Shown: piece by piece, positions 20,685-30,073 of the stretch
Layout of the letters: the number at the start of each line of letters is the position of its first letter
Position numbering within the stretch: position 1 is the stretch's first letter
NCBI GenBank assembly: GCA_030704615.1
Contig: CM060732.1
Coordinates: forward strand, 67,749,053 to 67,809,052
Direction: 5' to 3'
Length of the DNA stretch: 60,000 nt
DNA from: Takakia lepidozioides
Taxonomy: Eukaryota; Streptophyta; Takakiopsida; Takakiales; Takakiaceae
The notes under the pieces: generated by a model
Seen by the model: the letters and a program-made list of their open reading frames with translations, nothing else
Databases searched by the model: none
Told to the model about the DNA's origin: nothing
Program-made: the position numbers and the translations under genes

Positions 20685-22784
20685 ATGACCAGTCCAACCA
20701 GCATAGATGCGCCTTATCATGGGAGGAATAGTGAGGATGTAAATGACTGGCTGGAGAGAATTCAGATGGAGGCAGATGTCAGGGATTTGAATGAGGCCAA
20801 AACTTTCAAGGTAGCAAGGCTCAACCTGAGAGCCAAGGCTGATGAATGGTACCGTAAAAAAAACCCTAGACCAAACAACTGGGTGGACTTCAGGGCAGCA
20901 ATTTCAGCCAAGTTTGGTATCGTTGACTTGGCAGAAATTAGGCTAAGAATGGATACCATTAAACAGGAGAGTAGACAAAGGGTTCAAACATACTTCGATA
21001 GGTTGAACCGGTTATTTATAAGAAGTGGGGCGTCTGATTTGGAACAGAGGCGTAGATTTGCAGCAGGTTTGAGACCAGAAATAGCAAGAGTAATGCTGGG
21101 CAGGCGCTTCCTTGATGTAGAGGAAGCACTTGACACAGCCATTGAGATTGAAAGGGGCCTGGGAAAGTTAGGGGAAATACCTCTAGAACCATTGGAAGGA
21201 GATGATACAGATGAGTCAGTTGTGTTTGTCAACCCTGTGGACAGAAGACTTGATCAGCTGAACACTACCCTACAGAAGTACTTTGATAGGGGACCAGTCA
21301 TAGGAGAAAGCTCGGGATCTAGAACACCACCTCGTGTTCGCCTTTGTAATGTTTGTCACAAAGAAGGTCACATAGCTGCATATTGTCCTGAAGGAAGAAC
21401 CCCAGCTAAGTGTGACAAATGTCACCGGTTCGGGCATTCCACGGAAATGTGTGGTGTGAGATGCAACTTTTGCAAGCTACTCGGGCATACGGAGAGTGAG
21501 TGCAGTAGAAAACTCGACCAAACTATGATGGGAACTCCGGGAACTAACTTTGTAGACGTGTTCTATGATGATGAGGATGATGTACTCGCAGAGATGACAG
21601 ATCTGATGTCACGAAATAGTATCAATGAAGTCAGACTTCCAAGGACACGCATACCTGTCCAGAGTCCGATTGTTGAACCTACAGGGTCACCAGAAAGGAA
21701 TAGTGAGAGCAGTGAACAGCCAAGCAAGACCAAGAGTGAAATCTACCCAAAGAACAATTTCAAGAATGCTATAGAAGGAGGTACGAAATCCAGAATCTTG
21801 AACCACTTCTACAAAGGGAGAATATCGTTGTCGCCCATGGACCTGATCATGACTGTGCCCGGAGAGCTAGACAAATTGAAAGGGCTGGTCAAAGTGGTGG
21901 AAAGAGCAATGGTACAACAAAGGGAGACAACTCACAGTGTAGAAGTTGTGAAGGATGTACCAAGGCCTTTGTACTCAGCACACGCTGAGCCCACGATCTC
22001 GTATGCTTATACTGGTAAGGTTAAAGCGCTTCATGTAATGATTACAATGGGAGATTACCAAGTATTAGGCCAGATTGACACTGGTGCCATGCTTTCTGTA
22101 ATATCAGCTAGTACAGTCAGGGATCTGGGTTTGATGGGATCTGTCATTACTAGTAAGGATGTGAATTACAGAGTAGCCTCAGGTGCTCTTGAGACTGCAA
22201 TGGGCAGACTTGAGGACATCAAGGTCAAAGTAGGAGAACTAACCAATCGTTTGTCCTTTATGGTGGTGAACACGGATACATATCACATGCTGCTAGGATT
22301 GGACTTTCTCAAAAAGTTTGGCGCTGTAGTGGACACCGAAGCTGAAACAATTCGCGTACGCTATGGGCCAGGAAAGGATTTTGCTCACTTCCCTTTACAC
22401 ACCATCAATTATAATGAGCCTGCAGTTACCAAAACAGCCTACCATAGAGGGGTCGAGAGTAGAATGAGATATGCAAGCAGTACGTCAGCAGGTAATGTCC
22501 TAACCCTGACGTCAGATGAACAGTACCTAGGCTTGTGGGAGAAGAAAAGAAAACCAGAGGAAGAATATGAGGACACGGAGGAAGCATCCTCAGGTTCTGA
22601 CACCTCTAAATCTGATAAAGATGAGGAGATGGGAGGCTCTGAGGAGAGTAAGGAGGTAGAAACAGCACTGAGGGATGTTGAGGAAATAATAGACGATGTC
22701 AACCTAGGGAGGACTTGTTCGAGGACCAAGGGATGTCTGAACTCCTTCAGGAAGAGACCCATAAGAGCATGGCTGCTGCCATAA
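20685..22784 (+). CDS. Family B gag-protease polyprotein
   Basis: 699 codons from ATG at 20685. Residues 1-190 resemble the Ty3/gypsy capsid domain (WYRKKNPRPNNWVDF, then F-x-R-L-N-R-L). Three CCHC zinc knuckles follow at about residues 220-275 (CNVCHKEGHIAAYC, CDKCHRFGHSTEMC, CNFCKLLGHTESEC). An acidic linker leads to a retropepsin-type aspartic protease near residues 465-545, with active site GQIDTGAMLSVIS and the flap-distal LLGLDFLKKFGAVVD. The C-terminus is strongly acidic. The stop lies 70 bases inside the next ORF, which is in the -1 frame. Gag packages RNA; the protease processes the polyprotein. Confidence 0.85.
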   Translation: MTSPTSIDAPYHGRNSEDVNDWLERIQMEADVRDLNEAKTFKVARLNLRAKADEWYRKKNPRPNNWVDFRAAISAKFGIVDLAEIRLRMDTIKQESRQRVQTYFDRLNRLFIRSGASDLEQRRRFAAGLRPEIARVMLGRRFLDVEEALDTAIEIERGLGKLGEIPLEPLEGDDTDESVVFVNPVDRRLDQLNTTLQKYFDRGPVIGESSGSRTPPRVRLCNVCHKEGHIAAYCPEGRTPAKCDKCHRFGHSTEMCGVRCNFCKLLGHTESECSRKLDQTMMGTPGTNFVDVFYDDEDDVLAEMTDLMSRNSINEVRLPRTRIPVQSPIVEPTGSPERNSESSEQPSKTKSEIYPKNNFKNAIEGGTKSRILNHFYKGRISLSPMDLIMTVPGELDKLKGLVKVVERAMVQQRETTHSVEVVKDVPRPLYSAHAEPTISYAYTGKVKALHVMITMGDYQVLGQIDTGAMLSVISASTVRDLGLMGSVITSKDVNYRVASGALETAMGRLEDIKVKVGELTNRLSFMVVNTDTYHMLLGLDFLKKFGAVVDTEAETIRVRYGPGKDFAHFPLHTINYNEPAVTKTAYHRGVESRMRYASSTSAGNVLTLTSDEQYLGLWEKKRKPEEEYEDTEEASSGSDTSKSDKDEEMGGSEESKEVETALRDVEEIIDDVNLGRTCSRTKGCLNSFRKRPIRAWLLP

Positions 22785-24964
22785 TACAGGAAGCTTATCA
22801 GAAAGCTTGGAATGGTGAACTAGGGAACAACAACCTAGAAATAGAGGATGACTTCCATGATTGGAATCAGGTTGTCACACAAGAGGAACGACAGAGAATG
22901 GCTCACTCTGTAAGCCAGGTGGAGGGAAAGAATTGGGAACCCAGTCAAGAGGAAGAAATGGAGAGTCGTTGGAGAAGTCTGAAATCCAGACTGCACATCA
23001 ACCCAGAACTGGCCCCAGAACATAGGATAGAGCTTGAGCAAGAGCTGAAAGCAAACCAGGAATGCTTTGCTCTTAGCAAGGCTGACTTGGGATACTGCAG
23101 TGAGGTAGAACACACAATTGACACACAAGGTTTTCCCCCTTGCAGAAGTCGTCCCAGCCGCCTATCAGAATGGGAGGAAGACGAGGTCCAAGGACAAATT
23201 GAGACTTTGATCTCACAAGGCAAGATGAGAGAGAGTAGTTCAGAATGGTCGTGTCCAGTTACCCTTCCACCAAAAAAGGATGGATCCAAGCGGTTTTGTG
23301 GTGATTTTAGGCCAGTAAACCGTTTGACCAGAAGGGACTCTTACCCTATGCCATTAATTCAGGATGTTTTAAACCAGTTGGGGAAAGCCAAGTGGTTTTC
23401 TGCGCTGGATTTACAATCTGGTTTTTGGCAGATCAAAATGGACGACCGAGACATAGGCAAAACAGCAGTGATCACAAAGAAGGGATTATATGAATGGCTA
23501 GTCATGCCATTCGGGCTAAAAAATGCCACTGCTACCTTTCAGAGAACAATGAATAGAGTGCTCAAGGAAGAAATCAAAGATTGCGCTAAGGTTTTTGTAG
23601 ATGACGTCAATATCCATAGCAAGGACTGGGGAGATCACGTGGGACATATAAAGAGAGTATTGAGCAAGGTTAGAAAGGCCAATCTTAGGCTCAATCCGGA
23701 CAAGTGTTACTTTGCCAACTTACAGTTGGTATTCCTTGGGCATGTGATCTCTGAAGAGGGAACGTGGCCTGATCCAGATAAGATAGCTGCTATTGAAAGG
23801 TTTCCCTTGCCCAAAAACCACACTGCTCTCAAAAGCTACTTAGGCATGACAGGGTACTATAGGCCCTATGTCAAAGGATATGCTGGAGTGGCAGTACCCT
23901 TGTTCACTCTAACCAAGAAGGATGTGAAGTTTATCTGGAGTGCAGAGGCACAAAACGCCTTTTCTGCCTTACAGGTGAAGTTGGTAACTGCTCCCATCCT
24001 GGCAAGACCAGATTTCTCAAGACCGTTCGTCTTAGATGTTGACTGGTCCATCAAAGGAGTAGGGGCAGTCTTGTCGCAAAAGGAGTATAAAAAGGAGAGG
24101 GTCATTGCATACGCCAGTAAGGTACTATCTGATGCTCAGCGCAAATATCACCCTATGGAAGGTGAATGCTATGCCCTGGTGTGGGGAGTATTACACTTTC
24201 GGCAGTACCTGTATGGAACCCCTTTTGTAATCAGGACTGATCACAAACCACTGGAGTGGTTGGCAACGGTAAGTGACGCATATGGACGCAGGGGTAGATG
24301 GATCATGATGTTACAAGATTTTGAGTTTAAAATTGTTCACAGAGCAGGTGCTAGGCATGCTAACGTAGATGCACTAAGCAGGTATCCAGTGGGACCAGCT
24401 GAGGAAACCGAGGAAATCGAGGTATACTCTACTTCTCTGTACAGTCAGAAAAGAGAAGGGAGAAAGAGGGATGGAGCCTATCTTCTTAAGCTAGCTTGGG
24501 ATAGGGGTGCCATCAATGCTTCGTTATTTCAATTTAAGGAGGGGAAGGAGGAGTTGAGAGAAGAAGCTCATAGGCAAGTAGGGTATAGCAGTGAAAAAGG
24601 GGAGATGATTTGCAAAAGAGAAGAGTACTATGCATGTGTATGGGGCCTTTGGCACTTCAAGAAAATACTGTTGGGAAGTCATTTTTCTTTGGAAACAGAT
24701 CTAGATCCATATTGGTGGCTATACTCAGAGCACCACATAGGCATAGACTTACTTGGTGACTTTTCATTTGAGTTCGTTCCGGGCATAGTAAGATCTTCCA
24801 CAGATGGAATGTTGACCAAGGATCATGGAATATTGAAGGGAGAACTGAAACCAGGCACAATGCCAGATGGAGAAGGAAAGAGGGTGACTTTTGCTGCACA
24901 GATTTTTGCTAAAAAAAAAAACAAGGAAAGGGTATTGATCAATCAAGCTCTGTCAATCTGGTGA
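22682..24964 (+). CDS. Family B reverse transcriptase - RNase H (with a second RNase H-like segment)
   Basis: The frame opens at 22682 and is -1 relative to gag-protease. No ATG is needed if it is reached by frameshifting; the first ATG is at 22733. RT spans about 23.2-23.85 kb with DFRPVNRLT, a FSALDLQSGFWQI palm motif, the catalytic FVDD (about 23594-23605) and FLGHVISEEG. RNase H follows (DVDWSIKGVGAVLSQ, ECYALVWGVLHFRQYL, TDHKPLEWL, HANVDALSR). From about 24590 a weaker RNase H-like repeat appears: REEYYACVWGLWHFKKIL, then TDLDPYWWL and FVPGIVRSSTDGML. It aligns with the first but lacks the TDH motif. The ORF ends at 24962-24964. Confidence 0.85.
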   Translation, partial: GNNRRCQPREDLFEDQGMSELLQEETHKSMAAAIIQEAYQKAWNGELGNNNLEIEDDFHDWNQVVTQEERQRMAHSVSQVEGKNWEPSQEEEMESRWRSLKSRLHINPELAPEHRIELEQELKANQECFALSKADLGYCSEVEHTIDTQGFPPCRSRPSRLSEWEEDEVQGQIETLISQGKMRESSSEWSCPVTLPPKKDGSKRFCGDFRPVNRLTRRDSYPMPLIQDVLNQLGKAKWFSALDLQSGFWQIKMDDRDIGKTAVITKKGLYEWLVMPFGLKNATATFQRTMNRVLKEEIKDCAKVFVDDVNIHSKDWGDHVGHIKRVLSKVRKANLRLNPDKCYFANLQLVFLGHVISEEGTWPDPDKIAAIERFPLPKNHTALKSYLGMTGYYRPYVKGYAGVAVPLFTLTKKDVKFIWSAEAQNAFSALQVKLVTAPILARPDFSRPFVLDVDWSIKGVGAVLSQKEYKKERVIAYASKVLSDAQRKYHPMEGECYALVWGVLHFRQYLYGTPFVIRTDHKPLEWLATVSDAYGRRGRWIMMLQDFEFKIVHRAGARHANVDALSRYPVGPAEETEEIEVYSTSLYSQKREGRKRDGAYLLKLAWDRGAINASLFQFKEGKEELREEAHRQVGYSSEKGEMICKREEYYACVWGLWHFKKILLGSHFSLETDLDPYWWLYSEHHIGIDLLGDFSFEFVPGIVRSSTDGMLTKDHGILKGELKPGTMPDGEGKRVTFAAQIFAKKKNKERVLINQALSIW

Positions 24965-26802
24965 GGGAGGGTATTTGGAAGGATAAGGGTGCAGGAAGGA
25001 TAGAGGCTACTGCAATCAGCAACAAGGAAAGGGAGCATCTGATGCCCTCTTGTCCCACCATCCATATGATTACCCGAGGATCTCGTGCTCGTGATAAGGA
25101 GCTAAGCGAGGTACATCCAGCCTGTGAACTTGTGGAAGAGAGATCGAACAATGAAAAGGGAAGCTTGCAAGAGACACCATTCCTTCAACACTTGACAAGC
25201 ACTCCAACAACAAGAAGAACGCGGGTGACTTCCTCATCAGAATACCCAGCCAAGGAAAACATGGGGGGTGAGTGTTCCACCAAGACGTTTTGTTCTTCAG
25301 ACAGTGATGGAACAAGTGGTTCAGGACAAGACACTTCTTCTTGCAACAAGATTGATGAAGGGGACTGGGTACCATGGACCGCACCCACCAAAGCTACTCA
25401 GATGTCATTATTACGTGAGGCTGAAAGATGGGGGAAAAGCTCTCTCATCAGCTCTGACCATCATACAGCAGCTGTTAAGGAGGAAAGGCAACCTGATGTG
25501 CTTGATGATGTGGAAGTCATGCACCTCTTATGTTTTGGAGAAGTCAATGACTACCTGACAAAAGAGGAGAGCAAGAGAGCCAAGAGGCGGGCAAGGCAGT
25601 ACTCCTATCTCAAAGGTGAGGTCTACTTTGATGGAAGGGTAGTTCCACCAAGAACTGACAGAGCGGCAATAATCACTGAAGTACATGAAGCCACTGGCCA
25701 CTTTGGAGTCAGAAGAACACAAGAAGAGATATGCCGACGTTATTTCTGGCATGATAGAACAAAACTCATCAGGCAAGTACTCAAGGGCTGTGGTAAATGT
25801 CAACTGGCCAAACAGAACGGAGTGTTGCGCTCAGGTAGCTCAAAACTTCACAGCATTCCAGTAGTGGATCTGTTTTTCAGAGTTGCAATTGACACGGCAG
25901 GACCATTACCTATAACCAGCAGGGGCAATCAGTACTTTCTGGTGGCAATCGATCACTTCTCAAAATGGATAGAAGCTGCACCAGTGGCAGATCATACAGC
26001 AGCCCTTGCTGCCCGCTTTCTTGAGGAAGAAGTAATTGACAGGTATAGCTGCCCACATACGTTGCTCACTGACAATGGCACAGAGTGGGGAGGTGAGTTT
26101 GAAGATACATGCCACGAATACGGTATAAAGAGGGAGCATAGCGCCCCCTACTGGCCTCAGTGTAACGGCATGGTGGAAAGGGTCATTAAGTCTCTCAAAC
26201 AGAGTATCACCACCCTAGGAGTTGGAAACGACACTGAGTGGGATCAGAATCTCTATAAGGCCCTGTTTGGCTACAGAATGGGTGTCCATGCTTCCACTGG
26301 ATTCTCACCTTTTCAGGTACTTACTGGTAGGATTCCCAGGCTGGGAATTGACAACAGGTTACATTTTCTTACAACACCAGTCAATTCTGATGGATCTGTA
26401 GCAGAGGTCACACTTATGATGCAGAAGAAAATCCAGCTTCTCACAGAGATGAAGGCAAGGCTACGAAAGAGTGTGAAGAAAGGGCAGCGTCAACAGGCAA
26501 GAGATTATGAAAGAAGGCATCAAACAGGGCATACCTACTGCACGTTGATGGAAAACAGCAAGGTAATGATGTTGAGGCCTGGAAAGAGGTCTTCCATGAC
26601 ATCTCCATGGGAGGGACCCTATGACTTTTTGGGATACAAGGATGCAGGAAGCACAACCAAGACAGGAGAAGCTGCACGAAGATGCAGGTTGAGAGATGGA
26701 GCAGACAAGGAATGGGTAAGGAGTAGGAGGGATTTAAAACCCTTCATACCACCAATAGGTGTTCAGCCGTTAAAGGTGGTCAGTGAGGACCCTGACACTT
26801 AA
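24913..26802 (+). CDS. Family B integrase
   Basis: The frame is open from 24913 (after TAA at 24910) to 26802 and is -1 relative to RT-RNase H. A roughly 200-residue low-complexity Ser/Thr-rich spacer precedes the integrase. The HHCC zinc domain is at 25680-25810 (H-x3-H in HEATGHFGV, C-x2-C in CGKCQ). The DDE core has D near 25891 (VAIDTAGPLP), D near 26071 (LLTDNGTEWGGEF) and E near 26175 (GMVERVIKSL). A GPY/F-like module follows (SPWEGPYDFLGYKDAG). I see no chromodomain. Reading could begin at GTG 24961, which overlaps the RT stop, or by frameshift at the A-rich site; I favour the frameshift. Confidence 0.85.
   Translation, partial: KKKQGKGIDQSSSVNLVREGIWKDKGAGRIEATAISNKEREHLMPSCPTIHMITRGSRARDKELSEVHPACELVEERSNNEKGSLQETPFLQHLTSTPTTRRTRVTSSSEYPAKENMGGECSTKTFCSSDSDGTSGSGQDTSSCNKIDEGDWVPWTAPTKATQMSLLREAERWGKSSLISSDHHTAAVKEERQPDVLDDVEVMHLLCFGEVNDYLTKEESKRAKRRARQYSYLKGEVYFDGRVVPPRTDRAAIITEVHEATGHFGVRRTQEEICRRYFWHDRTKLIRQVLKGCGKCQLAKQNGVLRSGSSKLHSIPVVDLFFRVAIDTAGPLPITSRGNQYFLVAIDHFSKWIEAAPVADHTAALAARFLEEEVIDRYSCPHTLLTDNGTEWGGEFEDTCHEYGIKREHSAPYWPQCNGMVERVIKSLKQSITTLGVGNDTEWDQNLYKALFGYRMGVHASTGFSPFQVLTGRIPRLGIDNRLHFLTTPVNSDGSVAEVTLMMQKKIQLLTEMKARLRKSVKKGQRQQARDYERRHQTGHTYCTLMENSKVMMLRPGKRSSMTSPWEGPYDFLGYKDAGSTTKTGEAARRCRLRDGADKEWVRSRRDLKPFIPPIGVQPLKVVSEDPDT
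24916..24922 (+). promoter_or_regulatory. Canonical -1 ribosomal frameshift heptamer A_AAA_AAC
   Basis: In the RT-RNase H frame the codons read AAA AAA AAA AAC AAG, so A-AAA-AAC is in the correct register. The -1 frame becomes open at 24913, inside the same A11 run, and leads without a stop into integrase. RT-RNase H ends 13 codons downstream. A downstream stimulatory structure was not tested. Confidence 0.6.
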
Positions 26803-26823
26803 AAAAAGGAGGCACACTACATA
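26803..26823 (+). promoter_or_regulatory. Purine-rich tract before family B 3' LTR
   Basis: AAAAAAAGGAGG followed by CACACTACATA precedes the LTR start at 26824. The purine run is the probable plus-strand primer, though it lies about ten bases from the LTR. Confidence 0.5.
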
Positions 26824-29040
26824 TGTAGTGTGAGTGCAGGGGTAAAAATTTCAAGTTTTTGTTTGGCCTTAGGTTTCGGCACTACTACAAAGGGAGTGCC
26901 CTTCGTGCTGATGAAGGGGAGGAATTGTCCATAACTTGAGGTAATTCCATGGAAAGACTATGCTATTGATCTGCCAGGAACAAAATATGGCTAAGTTATG
27001 ACATGCGCCTTTTTCATCCCTAGGATGAATGATTTTCATCCATGATGTTGAACCCTAGAAGCAGGATGTGAAATTCGAAGGGGAAGAGTGCGTGTATCTT
27101 TTCGCAGCTGCTGCAGTGGTGTTGGCAGCACAGGATATCTGAGAAAGTTCCACCTACGCAAAGGGTATCAGCTTGCTTTTAAGAGAAATGTTAAGAGCTC
27201 CTGCTTGGCTTTCTGTGCAAGAAGAGTGCGTGTATCTTTTCGCAGCTGCTGCAGTGGTGCTGGCAGCACATGATATCTGAGAAAGTTCCACCTACGCAAA
27301 GGGTATCAGCTTGCTTTTAAGAGAAATGTTAAGAGCTCCTGCTTGGCTTTCTGTGCAAGAAGAATCGGTGCCGCCTTCTTCGTAAGCAATGATCAAACCA
27401 GAGGGATCAGGTTTGTGACAAGGGCGGTGCACCACTGCTGTCGCCATTGTCTTGATGAGCACATTAATGAGGAGATGGAGCGGCTCAGCAGGTGTTGGGA
27501 GATGAGAAATGCTGCTGTCTGTTTCTGAGCTTTAGGACCGGATCACTTTGTAAAAGAATCAGCTTGCCTTAAAGAGCGACGTTAAGGGATCTGGCTTGGC
27601 ATTCTGTGCAAGAGGAAGCGGTGCCGCCTTCTGGTGTGTATGGCGCTTAAGCTATCTATAATTAAGTTTTGTATCTGCTCTCTGTCTTAAAGGCTGTAGG
27701 ACCAGATCACTTCATAGGGAAGGAATGCACATGTAGAAGGATAGGGTAGAGGTTGGCAGACACAAGGATGTGCCAGCAGCTGAAGCAGAGCCGTCATGCC
27801 TTAATGAGGACTGGAATCACGATAAGAAGAGACGTCGGAAATGGCTGACGAGGGAGAGGACAAGGTGCCTTCGTGACAGGCAGACCCACCGCCTCAAAGA
27901 GTATAAGACAGATAAGTTTGAAGAGTGGCTCTCTTTTTGGTGACTTAGAAATGCTTTGTGAAGTTTTGGACGGTCTCTTGTATGTAGTAAGAGACACTGA
28001 CATGTGAGGAAGAAAAAGAGCTTTGGAAAAGGAATGAAGACACTGGACTTCAAACCAGGATGGACTGGAGATGGATGCACCTGCTGTTACATTGTATAGT
28101 AGGAAAAATGAATGGAAACAGGGTTGATTCGTTGCTGGGACAGAATGGTTGCTGCTGTTGTATTCTTGTTCCTTGTTTCAGCGTCGTGAGCTTGTACAAA
28201 CAATCTGGCCTGGGATGTTGACACATTGCAGTCAATGTGGAACTAGCTTGGTAGGTAGAGGAAACCAGTGAGAGTTAGATAGAACTGTTTGGAAACCAAC
28301 AAGAAGGGTTGAGAGCTGTCTTGGGCAAATGGCTGCACCTGGGAAAAGGGGAGTGTGAAGCATCTGTCATTGGCAAGAGAGGGACTGATAAAAGGGTTGA
28401 TTATATCTTGTGTGACCAAGGTTGATTTCAATGCTGGGTGCACTGGATGCTTGGCTGAATGCGCATTACATTGCATCATAGACATGCTACAGTGGAAAGA
28501 GTGAGGAACATAAGGGAGAGAGCTGACCAGCAAGAGGGGATGGAGAGGAATGGATGATTGGGGCGGTAAGATAAAGAAAGCATGAACCCATGAAGGGCCA
28601 AACTGGTGGGCCTGCAACTCATGGCAGATCTGAGTTGCCTCCTTCCAAATCGTGATCTTATTACAAAGGGGATTCCACTTGTTGCTGACCAAGGGAGCTG
28701 CCCACAAGGGCAGTGGTCATCACTGACGTAGGGCTGGTTGCATCACTGAAGACAGCATGGTAACATGGCTGGTGCATTGTACCAGGGAGAGGATGTCGTG
28801 TAGAAGTAGAATCACGGGTGAAAACAATACAGACTCCCCATCCATGTCTTCTCTTCCGCTGCGGCGTGGATGAGGATTGTGTGAACTCTGATCATGAAGG
28901 ACCTGAGGGAAACCCACACCGAGTGATGCTGGTTGGATCACCTGAGAGGAGAGCTCCTTTCCTTCCTTACAATCAACCTGGGGAGGAACACAACTAGACT
29001 TGCACAGAAGGGGATTCACGCCCTTTCTTTTCACACTACA
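26824..29040 (+). repeat. Family B 3' LTR
   Basis: It runs from TGTAGTGTGA to TCACACTACA, perfect 10-bp terminal inverted repeats. Length 2217 bp. Nearly identical to the 5' LTR. Confidence 0.9.
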
Positions 29041-30073
29041 GAACAATGAGAATGGCGATGATGCCAAGATGAGATTGTTTCCTTGTTCACTTATCAAGAA
29101 AGCAAGTGAATGGTATGCAAGATTCCCTGATAATCATTTCCTAACCTGGAATGGCTTGAATACAGCATTTCGAAATAGGTTCAGGACAAGTAAAACTGAG
29201 GATGAAGTGTATGGGAGTTTACAATAGCTGAAGCAGAAGAAGCATGAAACTGTTGAAGAGTATATGGAGAAGATGGAATTGATGATGAAAAAACTGGCTG
29301 CAGTACCAGCACCCGGTTTACAGAAGACTTGGTTTGTGAGTGGACTAAGACCGGAGTTGCAGAAGAAAGTGGATATGTTACCCCATAATACAGTGGAGGA
29401 GGCATTTGAAACTGCTAATAGAATTGAGCAATTGGGAATGCTCAGGAGAGAGAAAAAAGATGATGAGGACTCTGAGGATGAGTCAGATGAAGAAGAAGAG
29501 CAAGAACTAAAAAGAATGAGTAAGAGAAAGGAGAAGTTGAAGAGGGATAACTATGAAAAAAGATTGGAAGAAATCTTGAAGAAGTATGCCACAGAGGCTG
29601 CAACACATTGGAGGAAGGGTGTATGGTGTGCAAAGTGCCAGAATGAAGGCCATACCACCACAGAATGCCACCTGAAGGAGAAACACTGTACTATCTGTAA
29701 AATTGATAACCATTCTACTGAGAATTGTTACTACAACAGAAGGACAGCTGCAAGAGAACCTAGGCAAGTAAGGGTGCATCAGGTGCAGCCCCAGCCAAGA
29801 AGAAACAATGATCAGGACCACTATGGTAGGTCTGGTGGTTATAACAATGGCATGGAAGGGAGAGGTAATTCAAGAGGGAATTACCAAGGAAATTCCAGAG
29901 GCAACTATCAGGGTAATCCAATGGGGAATTACCAGCCCGGGAATCAGGATTATAGAAATAATCCAAGAACAGACCAAGGGCGAGGACCCAATGGTGAAGA
30001 ACTATGTTACTATTGTAATCAGCCATGACATCGCAGGGCAGCCTGTTCATTCTGGATAAGACACCAGAATGAG
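29041..30073 (+). pseudogene. Family A gag, C-terminal part (after element B)
   Basis: It continues the capsid domain (KASEWYARFPDNHFLTWNGL), then a Lys/Glu-rich coil and two zinc knuckles (CAKCQNEGHTTTEC, and CTICKIDNHSTENC with N for G), an Asn/Gly/Arg-rich segment and a last knuckle (CYYCNQ...). In this copy CAG has become TAG at 29225-29227, and a TGA at 30026-30028 replaces the Gly codon of the last knuckle. The minus-strand copy shows the ancestral residues. The frame otherwise runs straight into protease. Confidence 0.8.

Larger units (their letters stand above)
18020..29040 (+). mobile_element. Family B Ty3/gypsy retrotransposon, nearly complete and young
   Basis: The element has two LTRs of about 2.2 kb, an initiator-Met-type primer-binding site, gag-protease, RT-RNase H and integrase ORFs. 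It sits in family A gag between two copies of GAAC (18016-18019 and 29041-29044), a 4-bp target duplication. The LTRs differ by about three substitutions and two single-base indels by eye, plus a 10-base loss at the inner end of the 5' LTR, so the insertion is recent. Confidence 0.9.

Noticed and set aside
26660-26802. Chromodomain at the end of the family B integrase
   Set aside because: The tail is basic and short, without the aromatic cage pattern of chromodomains; only the GPY/F-like module is readable.
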